DNA of 64,000 nt from Mangrovimicrobium sp033283265 (GTDB taxonomy: Bacteria; Pseudomonadota; Gammaproteobacteria; Pseudomonadales; Halieaceae), in the NCBI GenBank assembly GCA_033283265.1, contig JAWMQN010000003.1:310001-374000 (forward strand), written 5' to 3'. Below the pieces are notes generated by a model. It had not been told where the DNA came from. It ran no database searches and worked only from the letters and a program-made list of their open reading frames with translations. The stretch's first letter is position 1; every line of letters starts with the position of its first letter. Shown here piece after piece: positions 28,261 to 40,045 of this stretch. The translations under genes were made by a program, and so were the position numbers.

Positions 28261-28689
28261 TTAGCCGCGGCCGGCCCGGTTCTTCATTTTGCGCAGGGTG
28301 GCGAGCTGGGCAGCCGCTTCCGCCAGCTGGGCTGAAGCGCGGCCGTAGTCGAACTCGCCTGACTGGTTGGCCAGCGCGTGCTCGGCCTCGCGACGGGCTT
28401 CCTCAGCGGCAGCTTCGTCGACGTCGTCCGCGCGCAGCGCGGTATCGGCGAGGATGGTAACCACACCCGGCTGGACTTCGAGGAAGCCACCGGAAACGTA
28501 GTAAACCTCTTCGCCGCCCTGCTGGGTGACGATGCGAACCGGGCCGGGTTTCAGCGCGGTTAGCAGCGGGGCGTGACCGTAGTTCACACCCAGTTCACCC
28601 TCGTTGCCGGTGGCGACGAGCAGTTCGACCAGCCCGGAGAAGATTTCCTCCTCCGCGCTGACGATGTCACAGTGAATAGTCATAGCCAT
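28261..28689 (-). CDS. atpC: ATP synthase epsilon subunit
   Basis: A 142-residue epsilon subunit of the F1 central stalk, which couples rotation to catalysis and can inhibit ATP hydrolysis. Recognised by MTIHCDIVSAEEEIFSG, LGVNYGHAPLLTALKPGPV, and VSGGFLEVQPGVVTILADTA; the C-terminal two-helix region (EEARREAEHAL) is present. Length matches E. coli (139). The ATG at 28689 is taken although ATGGCTATGACT offers a second ATG two codons later. Last gene of the operon, followed by a strong terminator. Confidence 0.96.
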   Translation of the reverse strand: MAMTIHCDIVSAEEEIFSGLVELLVATGNEGELGVNYGHAPLLTALKPGPVRIVTQQGGEEVYYVSGGFLEVQPGVVTILADTALRADDVDEAAAEEARREAEHALANQSGEFDYGRASAQLAEAAAQLATLRKMKNRAGRG

Positions 28690-28720
28690 AGTCTAGTGGC
28701 CTCTCCCTATCGAGTCGGGC

Positions 28721-30118
28721 TTAAAGTTTCTTCGCCTTCTCGACGGCTTCGTCGATGCTGCCGACCATGTAGAACGCCTGCTCGGGCAGGTGATCGTATT
28801 CACCGGCGAGAATGCCTTTAAAGCCGGCGATGGTGTCTTTGAGGGACACATACTTGCCGGGCGAACCGGTGAAAACTTCCGCCACGTGGAAGGGCTGGGA
28901 CAGGAAACGCTCGATCTTACGCGCGCGATCCACGGTCTGCTTGTCTTCCTCGGACAGTTCGTCCATACCGAGGATGGCGATGATGTCCTTCAGTTCCTTG
29001 TAGCGCTGCAGTACAGACTGCACGCCGCGGGCGGTTTCGTAGTGCTCGTTGCCGATCAGCAGCGGGTCCAGCTGGCGCGAGGTGGAGTCCAGCGGGTCCA
29101 CCGCGGGGTAGATACCCTTGGCGGCGATGTCACGGGACAGTACCACAGTCGCGTCAAGGTGAGCGAAGGTAGTCGCCGGTGACGGGTCGGTCAGGTCGTC
29201 CGCCGGTACGTATACTGCCTGAATGGAGGTAATGGAGCCCACCTTGGTGGAGGTAATACGCTCCTGCAGCACACCCATCTCTTCCGCCAGGGTCGGCTGG
29301 TAACCTACCGCCGACGGCATACGGCCGAGCAGTGCGGATACTTCGGTACCGGCCAGGGTATAACGGTAGATGTTGTCGACGAACAGCAGTACGTCGCGGC
29401 CTTCGTCACGGAACTTCTCGGCCATGGTCAGGCCGGTCAGCGCTACACGCAGACGGTTGCCGGGCGGCTCGTTCATCTGGCCGTAGACCATCGCCACTTT
29501 CGAGTTGCTGAAGTTCTCCACGTCAACGACCTTGGATTCCTGCATCTCGAAGTAGAAGTCGTTACCTTCACGAGTACGCTCACCAACACCGGCGAACACG
29601 GACAGACCGCTGTGCTCGGTGGCGATGTTGTTGATAAGTTCCATCATGTTTACGGTCTTGCCCACGCCGGCGCCACCGAACAGGCCGATCTTGCCACCCT
29701 TGGCGAAGGGGCAGACCAGGTCGATCACCTTGATACCGGTTTCCAGCAGTTCTTCTGCGGCGGCCAGTTCTTCGTAGGTGGGAGCTGCGCGGTGGATGGA
29801 GGCGCGCTCTTTCTCACCAATGGGGCCGCACTCGTCGATGGGGTTGCCCAGTACGTCCATGATGCGGCCGAGGGTTTCCAGGCCGACCGGCACGGAAATC
29901 GGTGCGCCGGTGTTGGATACGGCCAATCCGCGTGACAGGCCCTCGGAAGAGCCCAGTGCGATCGAACGCACCACGCCATCGCCGAGCTGCTGCTGTACTT
30001 CCAGGGTCAGCCCTTTTTCGGTGACCATCAGGGCGTCATACACCTGGGGCACCGCATCGCGCGGGAATTCCACGTCGATTACCGCGCCGATGATTTGTAC
30101 GATGCGTCCGCTACTCAT
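28721..30118 (-). CDS. atpD: ATP synthase beta subunit
   Basis: A 465-residue catalytic beta subunit of F1. Walker A GGAGVGKTVNMMELI, the GERTREGNDFY segment with the catalytic glutamate, LLFVDNIYRYTLAGTEVSALLGRMPSAVGYQ, and the DELSEEDK sequence near the C-terminus are all present. It begins MSSGRIVQIIGAVIDVEF as usual. A curious 45-bp palindrome lies in the 81-base gap between it and atpG. In that gap no promoter was evident. Confidence 0.98.
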   Translation of the reverse strand: MSSGRIVQIIGAVIDVEFPRDAVPQVYDALMVTEKGLTLEVQQQLGDGVVRSIALGSSEGLSRGLAVSNTGAPISVPVGLETLGRIMDVLGNPIDECGPIGEKERASIHRAAPTYEELAAAEELLETGIKVIDLVCPFAKGGKIGLFGGAGVGKTVNMMELINNIATEHSGLSVFAGVGERTREGNDFYFEMQESKVVDVENFSNSKVAMVYGQMNEPPGNRLRVALTGLTMAEKFRDEGRDVLLFVDNIYRYTLAGTEVSALLGRMPSAVGYQPTLAEEMGVLQERITSTKVGSITSIQAVYVPADDLTDPSPATTFAHLDATVVLSRDIAAKGIYPAVDPLDSTSRQLDPLLIGNEHYETARGVQSVLQRYKELKDIIAILGMDELSEEDKQTVDRARKIERFLSQPFHVAEVFTGSPGKYVSLKDTIAGFKGILAGEYDHLPEQAFYMVGSIDEAVEKAKKL

Positions 30119-30148
30119 GTTCGGATCCTCTCTAAATAAATTCTTTCC

Positions 30149-30193
30149 GGGGTCAGAGCCCTTTTTTGCAAAGCGAAAAAGGGCTCTGACCCC
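30149..30193. repeat. 45-bp near-perfect palindrome in the atpD-atpG gap
   Basis: An 18-bp perfect stem pairs 30149-30166 (GGGGTCAGAGCCCTTTTT) with 30176-30193, with a nine-base centre TGCAAAGCG. It takes up most of the 81-base gap inside the operon. Its outer word CCGGGGTCAGA recurs at 44298-44308. It looks like a small mobile palindrome (REP/MITE-like) or an attenuating stem-loop; a T-run inside the arm could also let it act as a terminator. Confidence 0.75.
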
Positions 30194-30199
30194 TGTTGT

Positions 30200-31063
30200 T
30201 TAGCTAATAGCCGCAGCGCCGCTGACAATCTCCGACAGCTCCTGGGTAATCGCCGCCTGCCGCGCCTTGTTGTAAACCAGCTGCAGGTCTTCGATCAGGT
30301 CACCGGCGTTGTCGGTGGCATTTTTCATCGCCAGCATCCGCGCGGCCTGTTCACAGGCACCGTTTTCCACTACCGCCTGGTATACCTGCGATTCAATGTA
30401 GCGTTTCAGCAGGCCTTCCAGCAGTTCTTTCGCGTCGGGCTCGTAGATGTAATCCCAGTGGTGCTTCATCTCGTCCGATGCATCGGCTTCCAGCGGCAGC
30501 AACTGCTCTACCGTCGGGGTCTGGGTCATGGTGTTGACGAATTCGTTGCTCACCAGGAACAGGCGGTCGATACGGCCTTCCTCGTAAGCGTCCAGCATCG
30601 CCTTCACACCACCGATCAGGTCGCTGAGTGCGGGCTCTTCACCGAGATCGCGAACAGCTGCGATAACGTTGCCGCCATAGCTGTTGAAGAACGCTGCGGC
30701 CTTGGCACCGATCAGGCTGAGATCAATCTCGACTTCCTGCTGGTGCCACTCTTTCATCGCTCTCACAGTGGCCTTGAACAGGTTGATGTTCAGGCCGCCG
30801 CAAAGACCGCGATCGGTGGATACCACGATAAAGCCGACGCGTTTCACTTCGCGTTGCTCCATGTACATGTGGCGATACTCCGGCGCGGCGTTCGCCAGGT
30901 GGCCGACCACTGCACGCATACGGCGGGCATAGGGCTTGCCCAGTTGCATGCGATCCTGGGCCTTGCGCATCTTGCTGGCCGCAACCATTTCCATCGCACT
31001 GGTGATCTTCTGCGTGCTCTGGATGCTGGAGATCTTGGTGCGGATTTCTTTTCCGACTGCCAT
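30200..31063 (-). CDS. atpG: ATP synthase gamma subunit
   Basis: A 287-residue gamma subunit, the rotating shaft of F1; length equals the E. coli protein. N-terminal helix MAVGKEIRTKISSIQSTQKITSAMEMVAASKMRKAQ, the conserved STDRGLCGGLN, and the C-terminal helix MKNATDNAGDLIEDLQLVYNKARQAAITQELSEIVSGAAA are diagnostic in shorter pieces. It follows atpA by 18 bases. The stop is only six bases before the intergenic palindrome read on the minus strand. Confidence 0.97.
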   Translation of the reverse strand: MAVGKEIRTKISSIQSTQKITSAMEMVAASKMRKAQDRMQLGKPYARRMRAVVGHLANAAPEYRHMYMEQREVKRVGFIVVSTDRGLCGGLNINLFKATVRAMKEWHQQEVEIDLSLIGAKAAAFFNSYGGNVIAAVRDLGEEPALSDLIGGVKAMLDAYEEGRIDRLFLVSNEFVNTMTQTPTVEQLLPLEADASDEMKHHWDYIYEPDAKELLEGLLKRYIESQVYQAVVENGACEQAARMLAMKNATDNAGDLIEDLQLVYNKARQAAITQELSEIVSGAAAIS

Positions 31064-31081
31064 CTGCTGGTCCTCGGGCGC

Positions 31082-32626
<1,545 letters not shown>

Positions 32627-32660
32627 GCTCTGTTCCTCAAATCCTTTAACCCGACACGCG

Positions 32661-33197
32661 TCAGGAATTCATTGCCTCGGCCAGCTTGTTCAAGCGGCCG
32701 CGCACGGAACCGTCGATCACCAGATCACCGGCCCTGATTAAAACGCCACCGAGGAGATCGCTGTCGGTGGAGGTGCTGACTTGCACTTCTCGCTCAAGCT
32801 TTCTGCCCAGCGCCTGCGCCAGTTTGTCGACGGCGCCCGCGTCGAGGTCGAATGCCGAGACGACCTCTACATCCACGCGCTGTTCCAGGCTGGCTTTCAA
32901 CTGCTCGAACTGCGCACGGATTTCCGGCAGCAGTGCCAATCGCTTGTTGCTGGCCAGTACTCGAACGAAGTTTTGCACTTCTGCGCCGGTCGCATCACCG
33001 CACAGTGCGTTCAGGGCCTGGGCCTGCTCGTCACTGGTGTTGGACGGGCTGTCCAGCAGTTCGGCAACGCGTTCGTTGGCAGCGACAGCGGCACAGGTCG
33101 CCAGTTGCTCGGCCCACTGCGCCAGTGCGCCTTTTTCACGGGCGTATTCAAATGCCGCCCGTGCGTAGGGTCGTGCCAATGTGCTTAGTTCAGCCAT
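32661..33197 (-). CDS. atpH: ATP synthase delta subunit
   Basis: A 178-residue delta subunit that joins the peripheral stalk b subunits to the top of F1. N-terminal STLARPYARAAFEYA and the C-terminal DSDLLGGVLIRAGDLVIDGSVRGRLNKLAE are the conserved ends of the family. Length equals E. coli (177). It lies 12 bases after the atpF stop. Confidence 0.96.
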   Translation of the reverse strand: MAELSTLARPYARAAFEYAREKGALAQWAEQLATCAAVAANERVAELLDSPSNTSDEQAQALNALCGDATGAEVQNFVRVLASNKRLALLPEIRAQFEQLKASLEQRVDVEVVSAFDLDAGAVDKLAQALGRKLEREVQVSTSTDSDLLGGVLIRAGDLVIDGSVRGRLNKLAEAMNS

Positions 33198-33209
33198 GAT
33201 GACCCCGCT

Positions 33210-33680
33210 TTAAAGCTCAGAAGCCAGTTTCTCGACCAGCTCATTGTGAGCATTCCGGTCGATCGCTGCGCCCAGTACTTTCTCGGCGCCGGCCAGGGAC
33301 AGCGCGGCAACCTGCTTGCGCAGCTGTTCGCGTGCCCGGTTGGCTTCCTGTTCGATTTCCGCCTGCGCGGAGGCCTTGACGCGGGAGGCTTCCGCCACCG
33401 CCGCATCCTTGGCTTCTTCGACCAACTGGTTGGCGCGCTTGTTGGCGGCATCGATGATACCGGCCGCTTCTTCCTTGGCTTCCTTCAGGCGTTCAACTGC
33501 CTTCTCTTTCGCCAGTTCCAGGTCATGGCTGGCGCGGTCAGCGGCGGCCAGACCATCGGCGATTTTCTGCTCGCGCTCGGCCATGGCGGCCAGGATCGGC
33601 GGCCAGACATACTTCATGCAGAACCACACGAAGACAATGAAGGCGACCATTTGCCCGATAAGCGTAAGATTGATATTCAC
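33210..33680 (-). CDS. atpF: ATP synthase b subunit
   Basis: A 156-residue b subunit, the same length as E. coli b. One N-terminal membrane helix (INLTLIGQMVAFIVFVWFCM) is followed by a long charged alpha helix (WPPILAAMAEREQKIADGLAAADRA onward) that dimerises as the peripheral stalk. The last residues bind delta. Starts 71 bases after the atpE stop. Confidence 0.96.
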   Translation of the reverse strand: MNINLTLIGQMVAFIVFVWFCMKYVWPPILAAMAEREQKIADGLAAADRASHDLELAKEKAVERLKEAKEEAAGIIDAANKRANQLVEEAKDAAVAEASRVKASAQAEIEQEANRAREQLRKQVAALSLAGAEKVLGAAIDRNAHNELVEKLASEL

Positions 33681-33751
33681 GCTCTACTCCTCACTGGTTG
33701 CTGGGGACCGGAACTGCGTTGTTGACCGGCCCCGTGAATCGATAAATCCCG

Positions 33752-33979
33752 TTAGCCAGCAACAACGAAGATCAGGTACATCGCGATACCAACACCGATA
33801 ATCGGGATCGCGTCTACCAGGCCAGCGCCCAGGAAGAAGGTCACCTGCAGTTTGGGAGCCAGTTCGGGCTGGCGAGCAGAGCCTTCGATGAGCTTTCCGC
33901 CCAGCAGGCCAACGCCGATAGCGGCGCCCAGACCACCCAGACCCATCATGATGGCGGCAGCAACGTAGATCAGTTCCAT
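33752..33979 (-). CDS. atpE: ATP synthase c subunit
   Basis: A 75-residue c subunit forming the rotor ring in the membrane. Two hydrophobic hairpin helices, the glycine-rich IMMGLGGLGAAIGVGLLGGKLIEG, the polar loop ARQPE, and the ion-binding aspartate in GAGLVDAIPIIGVG. The residues around it lack the sodium-binding signature (Q/ES pattern), so proton coupling is expected. Confidence 0.97.
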   Translation of the reverse strand: MELIYVAAAIMMGLGGLGAAIGVGLLGGKLIEGSARQPELAPKLQVTFFLGAGLVDAIPIIGVGIAMYLIFVVAG

Positions 33980-34020
33980 GGTTTTCTCCTAAGGTTAAGA
34001 ACCAGCGTGTGGTTGGTTAA

Positions 34021-34917
34021 TTAATGATCTTCATGGGCCATGCTGAGATACACGATCGTCAGCACCATGAAAATGAAAGCCTGCAGGGTGATTACCAGAA
34101 TGTGGAAAATCGCCCAGCCAATCTGCAGCAGTCCCGCGGGCGCCATCCAGGCGACGCCGGCGCTGAACAGGGCTGCAATAAGAATAAAAATCATCTCGCC
34201 AGCGTACATGTTGCCGAACAGACGCAGGCCGAGGGAGAAGGGCTTGGCCAGCAGGCCAACCACTTCCATGAACAGGTTCACCGGGATGAAAATCCAGTGA
34301 TTGAAGGGGTTGAGGGTCAGTTCCTTGACGAAGCCGAAGCCCTTGACCTTGATCGAGTAATAGAGCATCAGGATGAACACGCCGACCGCCATGCCCATGG
34401 TGATGTTGGGGTCGGTCGAGGGCACGATCTTCTGGTAATCGACACCCAGCAGCATCAGGGTGTGCGGCACGAGGTCGACCGGGATGATATCCATCAGGTT
34501 CATCAGGAAGACCCAGACAAAAATGGTCAGGGCCAGGGGTGCGATCAGTTTGTTGTGACCGTGGAAGGTGTCTTTCACGGTGCCGTCGACGAAGCCGACG
34601 ATCATTTCAACTGCGTTGACGAGGCCGCTGGGCACACCGGATGAAGCTTTTTTGGCTACGCTGCGGAACAACAGGCAAAAAATAATGCCCAGGCCAATCG
34701 ACCAGAGCATGGAATCGACGTGAATCGCAGTGAAACCCATTGCAGAGGCTTCTGCACCGCCGTGCGCCATGGTCCAGACCCCACCGGCGGGGACGATTTC
34801 GTGGGAACCATCGGCGAGGTGCCGCTCAAAACCCTCCGGCAGCTTGCCGTAGGTGAGGTTGGTGAGGTGGTGGACAATGTATTCAGAGACTGTCTGTGTT
34901 TCGCCTGAAGCTGCCAT
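34021..34917 (-). CDS. atpB: ATP synthase a subunit
   Basis: A 298-residue a subunit, the stator half-channel of Fo. About five to six membrane helices; the essential arginine is in KPFSLGLRLFGNMYAGEM, followed by LLQIGWAIFHILVITLQAF. It carries a hydrophilic N-terminal stretch (about 1-65, with HEIVPAGG) slightly longer than in E. coli (271 total). Follows atpI by 22 bases. Confidence 0.97.
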   Translation of the reverse strand: MAASGETQTVSEYIVHHLTNLTYGKLPEGFERHLADGSHEIVPAGGVWTMAHGGAEASAMGFTAIHVDSMLWSIGLGIIFCLLFRSVAKKASSGVPSGLVNAVEMIVGFVDGTVKDTFHGHNKLIAPLALTIFVWVFLMNLMDIIPVDLVPHTLMLLGVDYQKIVPSTDPNITMGMAVGVFILMLYYSIKVKGFGFVKELTLNPFNHWIFIPVNLFMEVVGLLAKPFSLGLRLFGNMYAGEMIFILIAALFSAGVAWMAPAGLLQIGWAIFHILVITLQAFIFMVLTIVYLSMAHEDH

Positions 34918-34939
34918 CAGTGGACTCTTTGTCTATCTC

Positions 34940-35323
34940 TCATCTCAGCGGCCGCAACAGCAGCCAGCTACCTGTAATCTGAATTGCCAGCATCGCCAGG
35001 AAACCGGCGAATACGGCGAGGCCATCGATTGGCCTAAGTGTTGCGAACACGAGGGCAAAGCCAGCCGCGCTCAACAGAAATTTGCCCACCTCACCCGCGT
35101 AGCTGGCGTTGGCGATGCGCCTGGCTGATCCCGCTCCGCGGCTGCGAAAAGCCTGCAGTGCGAAGTAGGCCTGGGGAATGATCGCAACCAAACCACCCGC
35201 TGCAAACGACCCGGCTAAAACTGGCGCGTATGCCGCCAGCGGGAGGCACACGATAGAGAGAATCACCAATTGAGCCAGAGTGATACGATGGACCGGAGGC
35301 CGCGTTATTTCAGCGCCTTTCAT
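34940..35323 (-). CDS. atpI: ATP synthase assembly protein I
   Basis: A 127-residue four-helix membrane protein, first gene of the operon, of the AtpI family that helps assemble the c ring. Helices near LAQLVILSIVCLPLAAY, GGLVAIIPQAYFALQAF, KFLLSAAGFALVFATL and FAGFLAMLAIQITGSWLLL; the FxxxAFRSRGAGSA loop is typical. Sequence conservation in this family is low, so position upstream of atpB is the main support. Confidence 0.88.
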   Translation of the reverse strand: MKGAEITRPPVHRITLAQLVILSIVCLPLAAYAPVLAGSFAAGGLVAIIPQAYFALQAFRSRGAGSARRIANASYAGEVGKFLLSAAGFALVFATLRPIDGLAVFAGFLAMLAIQITGSWLLLRPLR

Positions 35324-35389
35324 CAGCGCCTCGCCGCTCTCCCCTCACCAACAGCCACACGGGTTTTCATCCTCGTTCAGGGCGGCGGC

Positions 35390-35418
35390 ATTATAGGTGG
35401 ATTGCCCCGGGGGTTCAA
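35390..35418 (-). promoter_or_regulatory. Promoter of the atp operon
   Basis: On the minus strand: TTGAAC (35413-35418), exactly 17 bases, then a perfect TATAAT (35390-35395). Transcription would start near 35383, about 60 bases before atpI. The remaining atpI-parB gap (35324-35599) shows nothing else clear. Confidence 0.65.
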
Positions 35419-35599
35419 CCAAAGCCCGGCTGCTCACGGGATTAAATTTGCCCGCCTAAGCCCCGGAATTCGCAAGAGTTTTGCTGCGCCACCACCAGGC
35501 TTCCACCACCAATACACTATCTTGTGTCCGGTTACTTTCTAGCCACAACATGCAGTGGAACTGGGGTGGAGCACGCTCTGGCTCTTGCATCCGTCGCTA

Positions 35600-36493
35600 C
35601 TATTTGATGTGGTTCAGAATCCCGTCGAGTTCGTCGAGCGAGTTGTAGTTCAGGATCAACTTGCCCTTGCCTTTCGCCCCGTGCTGAATCTGCACCCTGG
35701 CCCCGAGCCGCTGGGACAGGTCGTCCTGCAGGTGGCGGATGTTGGGATCCAGTGCCACTTCCTGCCGCGGTTCCTGCCTGGCTGTCTGCAACTGCTTCAC
35801 CAGGGCTTCGGTCTGCCGAACTGACAACGCCCGAGCGACCACCTGGCTGGCCGCATGCGACTGCTCGCCTTCGCTGAGCGCGAGCAGGGCCCTGGCATGG
35901 CCCATCTCGAGATCACCGTGCTCGAGCATGCGGCGCACATCATCCTGCAGGCTCAGCAGGCGCAGGAGGTTGGCAATCGTCGGCCGCGACTTGCCTACGG
36001 CATCTGCGACCTGTTGCTGGGTCAGGCCAAACTCGTCCTGCAGGCGCTTGAGGGCCACAGCTTCTTCCACCGGATTTAAATCTTCGCGCTGGATGTTTTC
36101 GATCAGCGCCATGGCAATGGCCGCTTCATCGGGAACATCGCGGATAACCGCGGGAATCGTGTCGAGGCCGGCGAGCTGGGTTGCCCGCCAGCGCCGCTCA
36201 CCGGCGATGATTTCGTACTTGCGGTCGGAGATCGGCCGCACCACGATGGGCTGCATCACACCCTGGGCCTTGATGCTGTTCGCCAGATCCTGCAGCGATT
36301 CCGGCTCCATGTCCCGGCGCGGCTGGTATTTGCCGCGCTGGATCAGGTCCACCGGCAGCTCGCGCAGGGGCGCCTCCGCCTCGCTGCCGGCGCCACTGGC
36401 GCTGTCACCGGCCCTGTTGACGCCGGCAGCCAGGGCGCTGGCGCCCAACAGGGAGTCCAGACCTCTACCGAGAGAGCGTTTTTTTGCCGCCAT
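35600..36493 (-). CDS. parB: Chromosome partitioning protein ParB
   Basis: A 297-residue ParB, which binds parS, spreads as a CTP-dependent clamp and loads the segregation machinery. Starts MAAKKRSLGRGLDSLLG; contains the CTP-binding GERRWRATQLAG (ENIQREDLNPVEEA follows), a helix-turn-helix LTQQQVADAVGKSRPTIANLL, and the C-terminal dimerisation region KGKLILNYNSLDELDGIL. The frame extends 72 codons into parA; the ATG at 36493 is the family start, 16 bases after the parA stop. Its likely targets are the two parS sites in recF. Confidence 0.96.
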   Translation of the reverse strand: MAAKKRSLGRGLDSLLGASALAAGVNRAGDSASGAGSEAEAPLRELPVDLIQRGKYQPRRDMEPESLQDLANSIKAQGVMQPIVVRPISDRKYEIIAGERRWRATQLAGLDTIPAVIRDVPDEAAIAMALIENIQREDLNPVEEAVALKRLQDEFGLTQQQVADAVGKSRPTIANLLRLLSLQDDVRRMLEHGDLEMGHARALLALSEGEQSHAASQVVARALSVRQTEALVKQLQTARQEPRQEVALDPNIRHLQDDLSQRLGARVQIQHGAKGKGKLILNYNSLDELDGILNHIK

Positions 36494-36509
36494 CCTGTTA
36501 CCTATTTCA

Positions 36510-37319
36510 CTATTCAGCAGGCTGTGCCTGGACCGGTGTGGGTTGTGCCGCCTGCGTCTCTTCACGGCGCACGATCTCTCCGGCCAGGGCCATGTACGCC
36601 TTCGCGCCGCGGGAGTAGCGATCGTAATAGATGACCGGAATGCCATGGCTTGGAGCCTCGGCCAGGCGAATGTTGCGCGGCACGACCGTGCGGTAGACCC
36701 GCTCGCCAAAATAAGCGTGCAGCTGGTTGGAGACTTCGTTGGTCAGCGAATTGCGCGGGTCGTACATGGTGCGCAGGATACCGGCAACTTCCAGGCCTGG
36801 GTTCACTGACTCGGCAATACGGTTGATCGTCCCCATCAGGTCGGAGAGCCCCTCGAGGGCAAAGTACTCGCACTGCATGGTGACAATCACCCCGTGCGCG
36901 GCGACCAGCGCATTCAGGGTCAGCATATTGAGCGAGGGCGGGCAGTCTATGAGGATGTAATCGTAGACCGGGGACGCCACGGCAAGGGCCGCCCGCAGGC
37001 GGCGCTCCTTGTGTTCGACGTTGACCAGCTCGACCTCGGCAGCGGTGAGGTCGCTGTTGGTGGGTAATACATCGTAGCCAGCGGGATCCGGACGCTGGAT
37101 AACATCCGCCACCGTCGCCATATGTACCAGCACGTCGTAAGCGCCGTGCTCCATTGCGTACTTGTCGACTCCGCTGCCCATGGTCGCGTTGCCCTGGGGA
37201 TCGAGATCCACCAGGAGAACGCGTTTTTTCATCGCGGCGAGGGAGGCAGCCAGATTGACGCAGGTCGTGGTTTTCCCCACGCCGCCTTTCTGGTTGGCAA
37301 CTGCAAATATTCTGGCCAC
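36510..37319 (-). CDS. parA: Chromosome partitioning ATPase ParA (Soj)
   Basis: A 269-residue Walker-type ATPase that drives segregation of ParB-parS complexes. Deviant Walker A KGGVGKTTT right at the N-terminus (RIFAVANQKGG), VLLVDLDPQGNATMGSG, and YILIDCPPSLNMLTLNALVAA. The GTG start at 37319 was chosen: it has a GGGG-type ribosome site, lies 17 bases after the rsmG stop and gives the standard N-terminus; the longer frame overlaps rsmG. The C-terminus has a Gln/Pro/Ala-rich tail (about 250-269). Confidence 0.96.
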   Translation of the reverse strand: MARIFAVANQKGGVGKTTTCVNLAASLAAMKKRVLLVDLDPQGNATMGSGVDKYAMEHGAYDVLVHMATVADVIQRPDPAGYDVLPTNSDLTAAEVELVNVEHKERRLRAALAVASPVYDYILIDCPPSLNMLTLNALVAAHGVIVTMQCEYFALEGLSDLMGTINRIAESVNPGLEVAGILRTMYDPRNSLTNEVSNQLHAYFGERVYRTVVPRNIRLAEAPSHGIPVIYYDRYSRGAKAYMALAGEIVRREETQAAQPTPVQAQPAE

Positions 37320-37336
37320 GTATCCCCGTCCTGTTG

Positions 37337-37972
37337 TCAGCTGAGACGCGGCACCAACTCCAGCAGGTGTCGCTCCGCATCCAGCCCCGGCACGCTCAGC
37401 GGATGTGCCGCTCGCAATTCGCACTGGGCCTTCACGGCCTCGAGTTCCTGCTCCGGGTAGACTCCCTTCATGGCGAGGAAACAGCCCCCCGGCGCCAACA
37501 GGTGGCCACAGCCGGTAACCATGTCGGCAAGAGAGGCGAAGGCCCGGGAGAGCACCGCATCGTATTCACCGCTGGCGGGAAACTGTTCAACCCGCGCGTG
37601 ATGCACAGCCATATTATCCAAGCCCAAGGCAGTTTTCACCTGAAACAGGAATCGGGTCTTTTTTCCGTTACTGTCCAGCAGGTGAACTTCCCGCTCGGGG
37701 TGCACGATGGCCAGCGGCACACCCGGTAATCCAGCGCCGGTGCCGACATCGATCACACGCCCCGGCGGGACGTGGGGCAGGATGGCGAGGCTGTCGAGCA
37801 GGTGCAGGCTGACCATGGCCAGTGGATCGCGCACGGCAGTGAGATTGTAGGCCCGGCTCCATTTCTGCATCAGCTCCAGGTAGGCCAGTAACCTTGCCTG
37901 TACCTCCGGCGCCTGTGCGACGCCGAGTTCAGCACACCCGCTGGCCAGAATGTCCGCCGCTGCAGGGTTCAA
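37337..37972 (-). CDS. rsmG: 16S rRNA (guanine527-N7)-methyltransferase
   Basis: A 211-residue RsmG (GidB) that methylates G527 of 16S rRNA; loss gives low-level streptomycin resistance in other bacteria. Motif I VIDVGTGAGLPGVPLAIVHP, LLDSNGKKTRFLFQV, and the AFASLADMV region are diagnostic. Length equals E. coli (207). It starts one base after the mnmG stop, in the conserved mnmG-rsmG-parA-parB cluster. Confidence 0.96.
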   Translation of the reverse strand: MNPAAADILASGCAELGVAQAPEVQARLLAYLELMQKWSRAYNLTAVRDPLAMVSLHLLDSLAILPHVPPGRVIDVGTGAGLPGVPLAIVHPEREVHLLDSNGKKTRFLFQVKTALGLDNMAVHHARVEQFPASGEYDAVLSRAFASLADMVTGCGHLLAPGGCFLAMKGVYPEQELEAVKAQCELRAAHPLSVPGLDAERHLLELVPRLS

Positions 37973-37973
37973 C

Positions 37974-39881
<1,908 letters not shown>

Positions 39882-39918
39882 CGCCGGGCCCTCGCAGCCA
39901 GACAAATCAGGGGGCGCG

Positions 39919-39947
39919 ATTATACGCGTGCGCCGCGGGCTGTACAA
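39919..39947 (-). promoter_or_regulatory. Promoter of mnmG
   Basis: Minus strand: TTGTAC (39942-39947), 17 bases, perfect TATAAT (39919-39924). The predicted transcript begins about 30 bases before the GTG at 39881, which fixes that start. Confidence 0.6.
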
Positions 39948-40045
39948 AATTTGTTCGCGTAATTCCAACCAGCGCCCGGTTTGGACACAACTTTCCCAGT
40001 GCGGGTAAAGTTGGCAGTTCCGCCGCGTGCCCCTGAGGAGAACCC

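Noticed and set aside
39882..39968. Upstream extension of mnmG
   Set aside because: It begins upstream of a good TATAAT promoter; the GTG at 39881 gives the conserved start.
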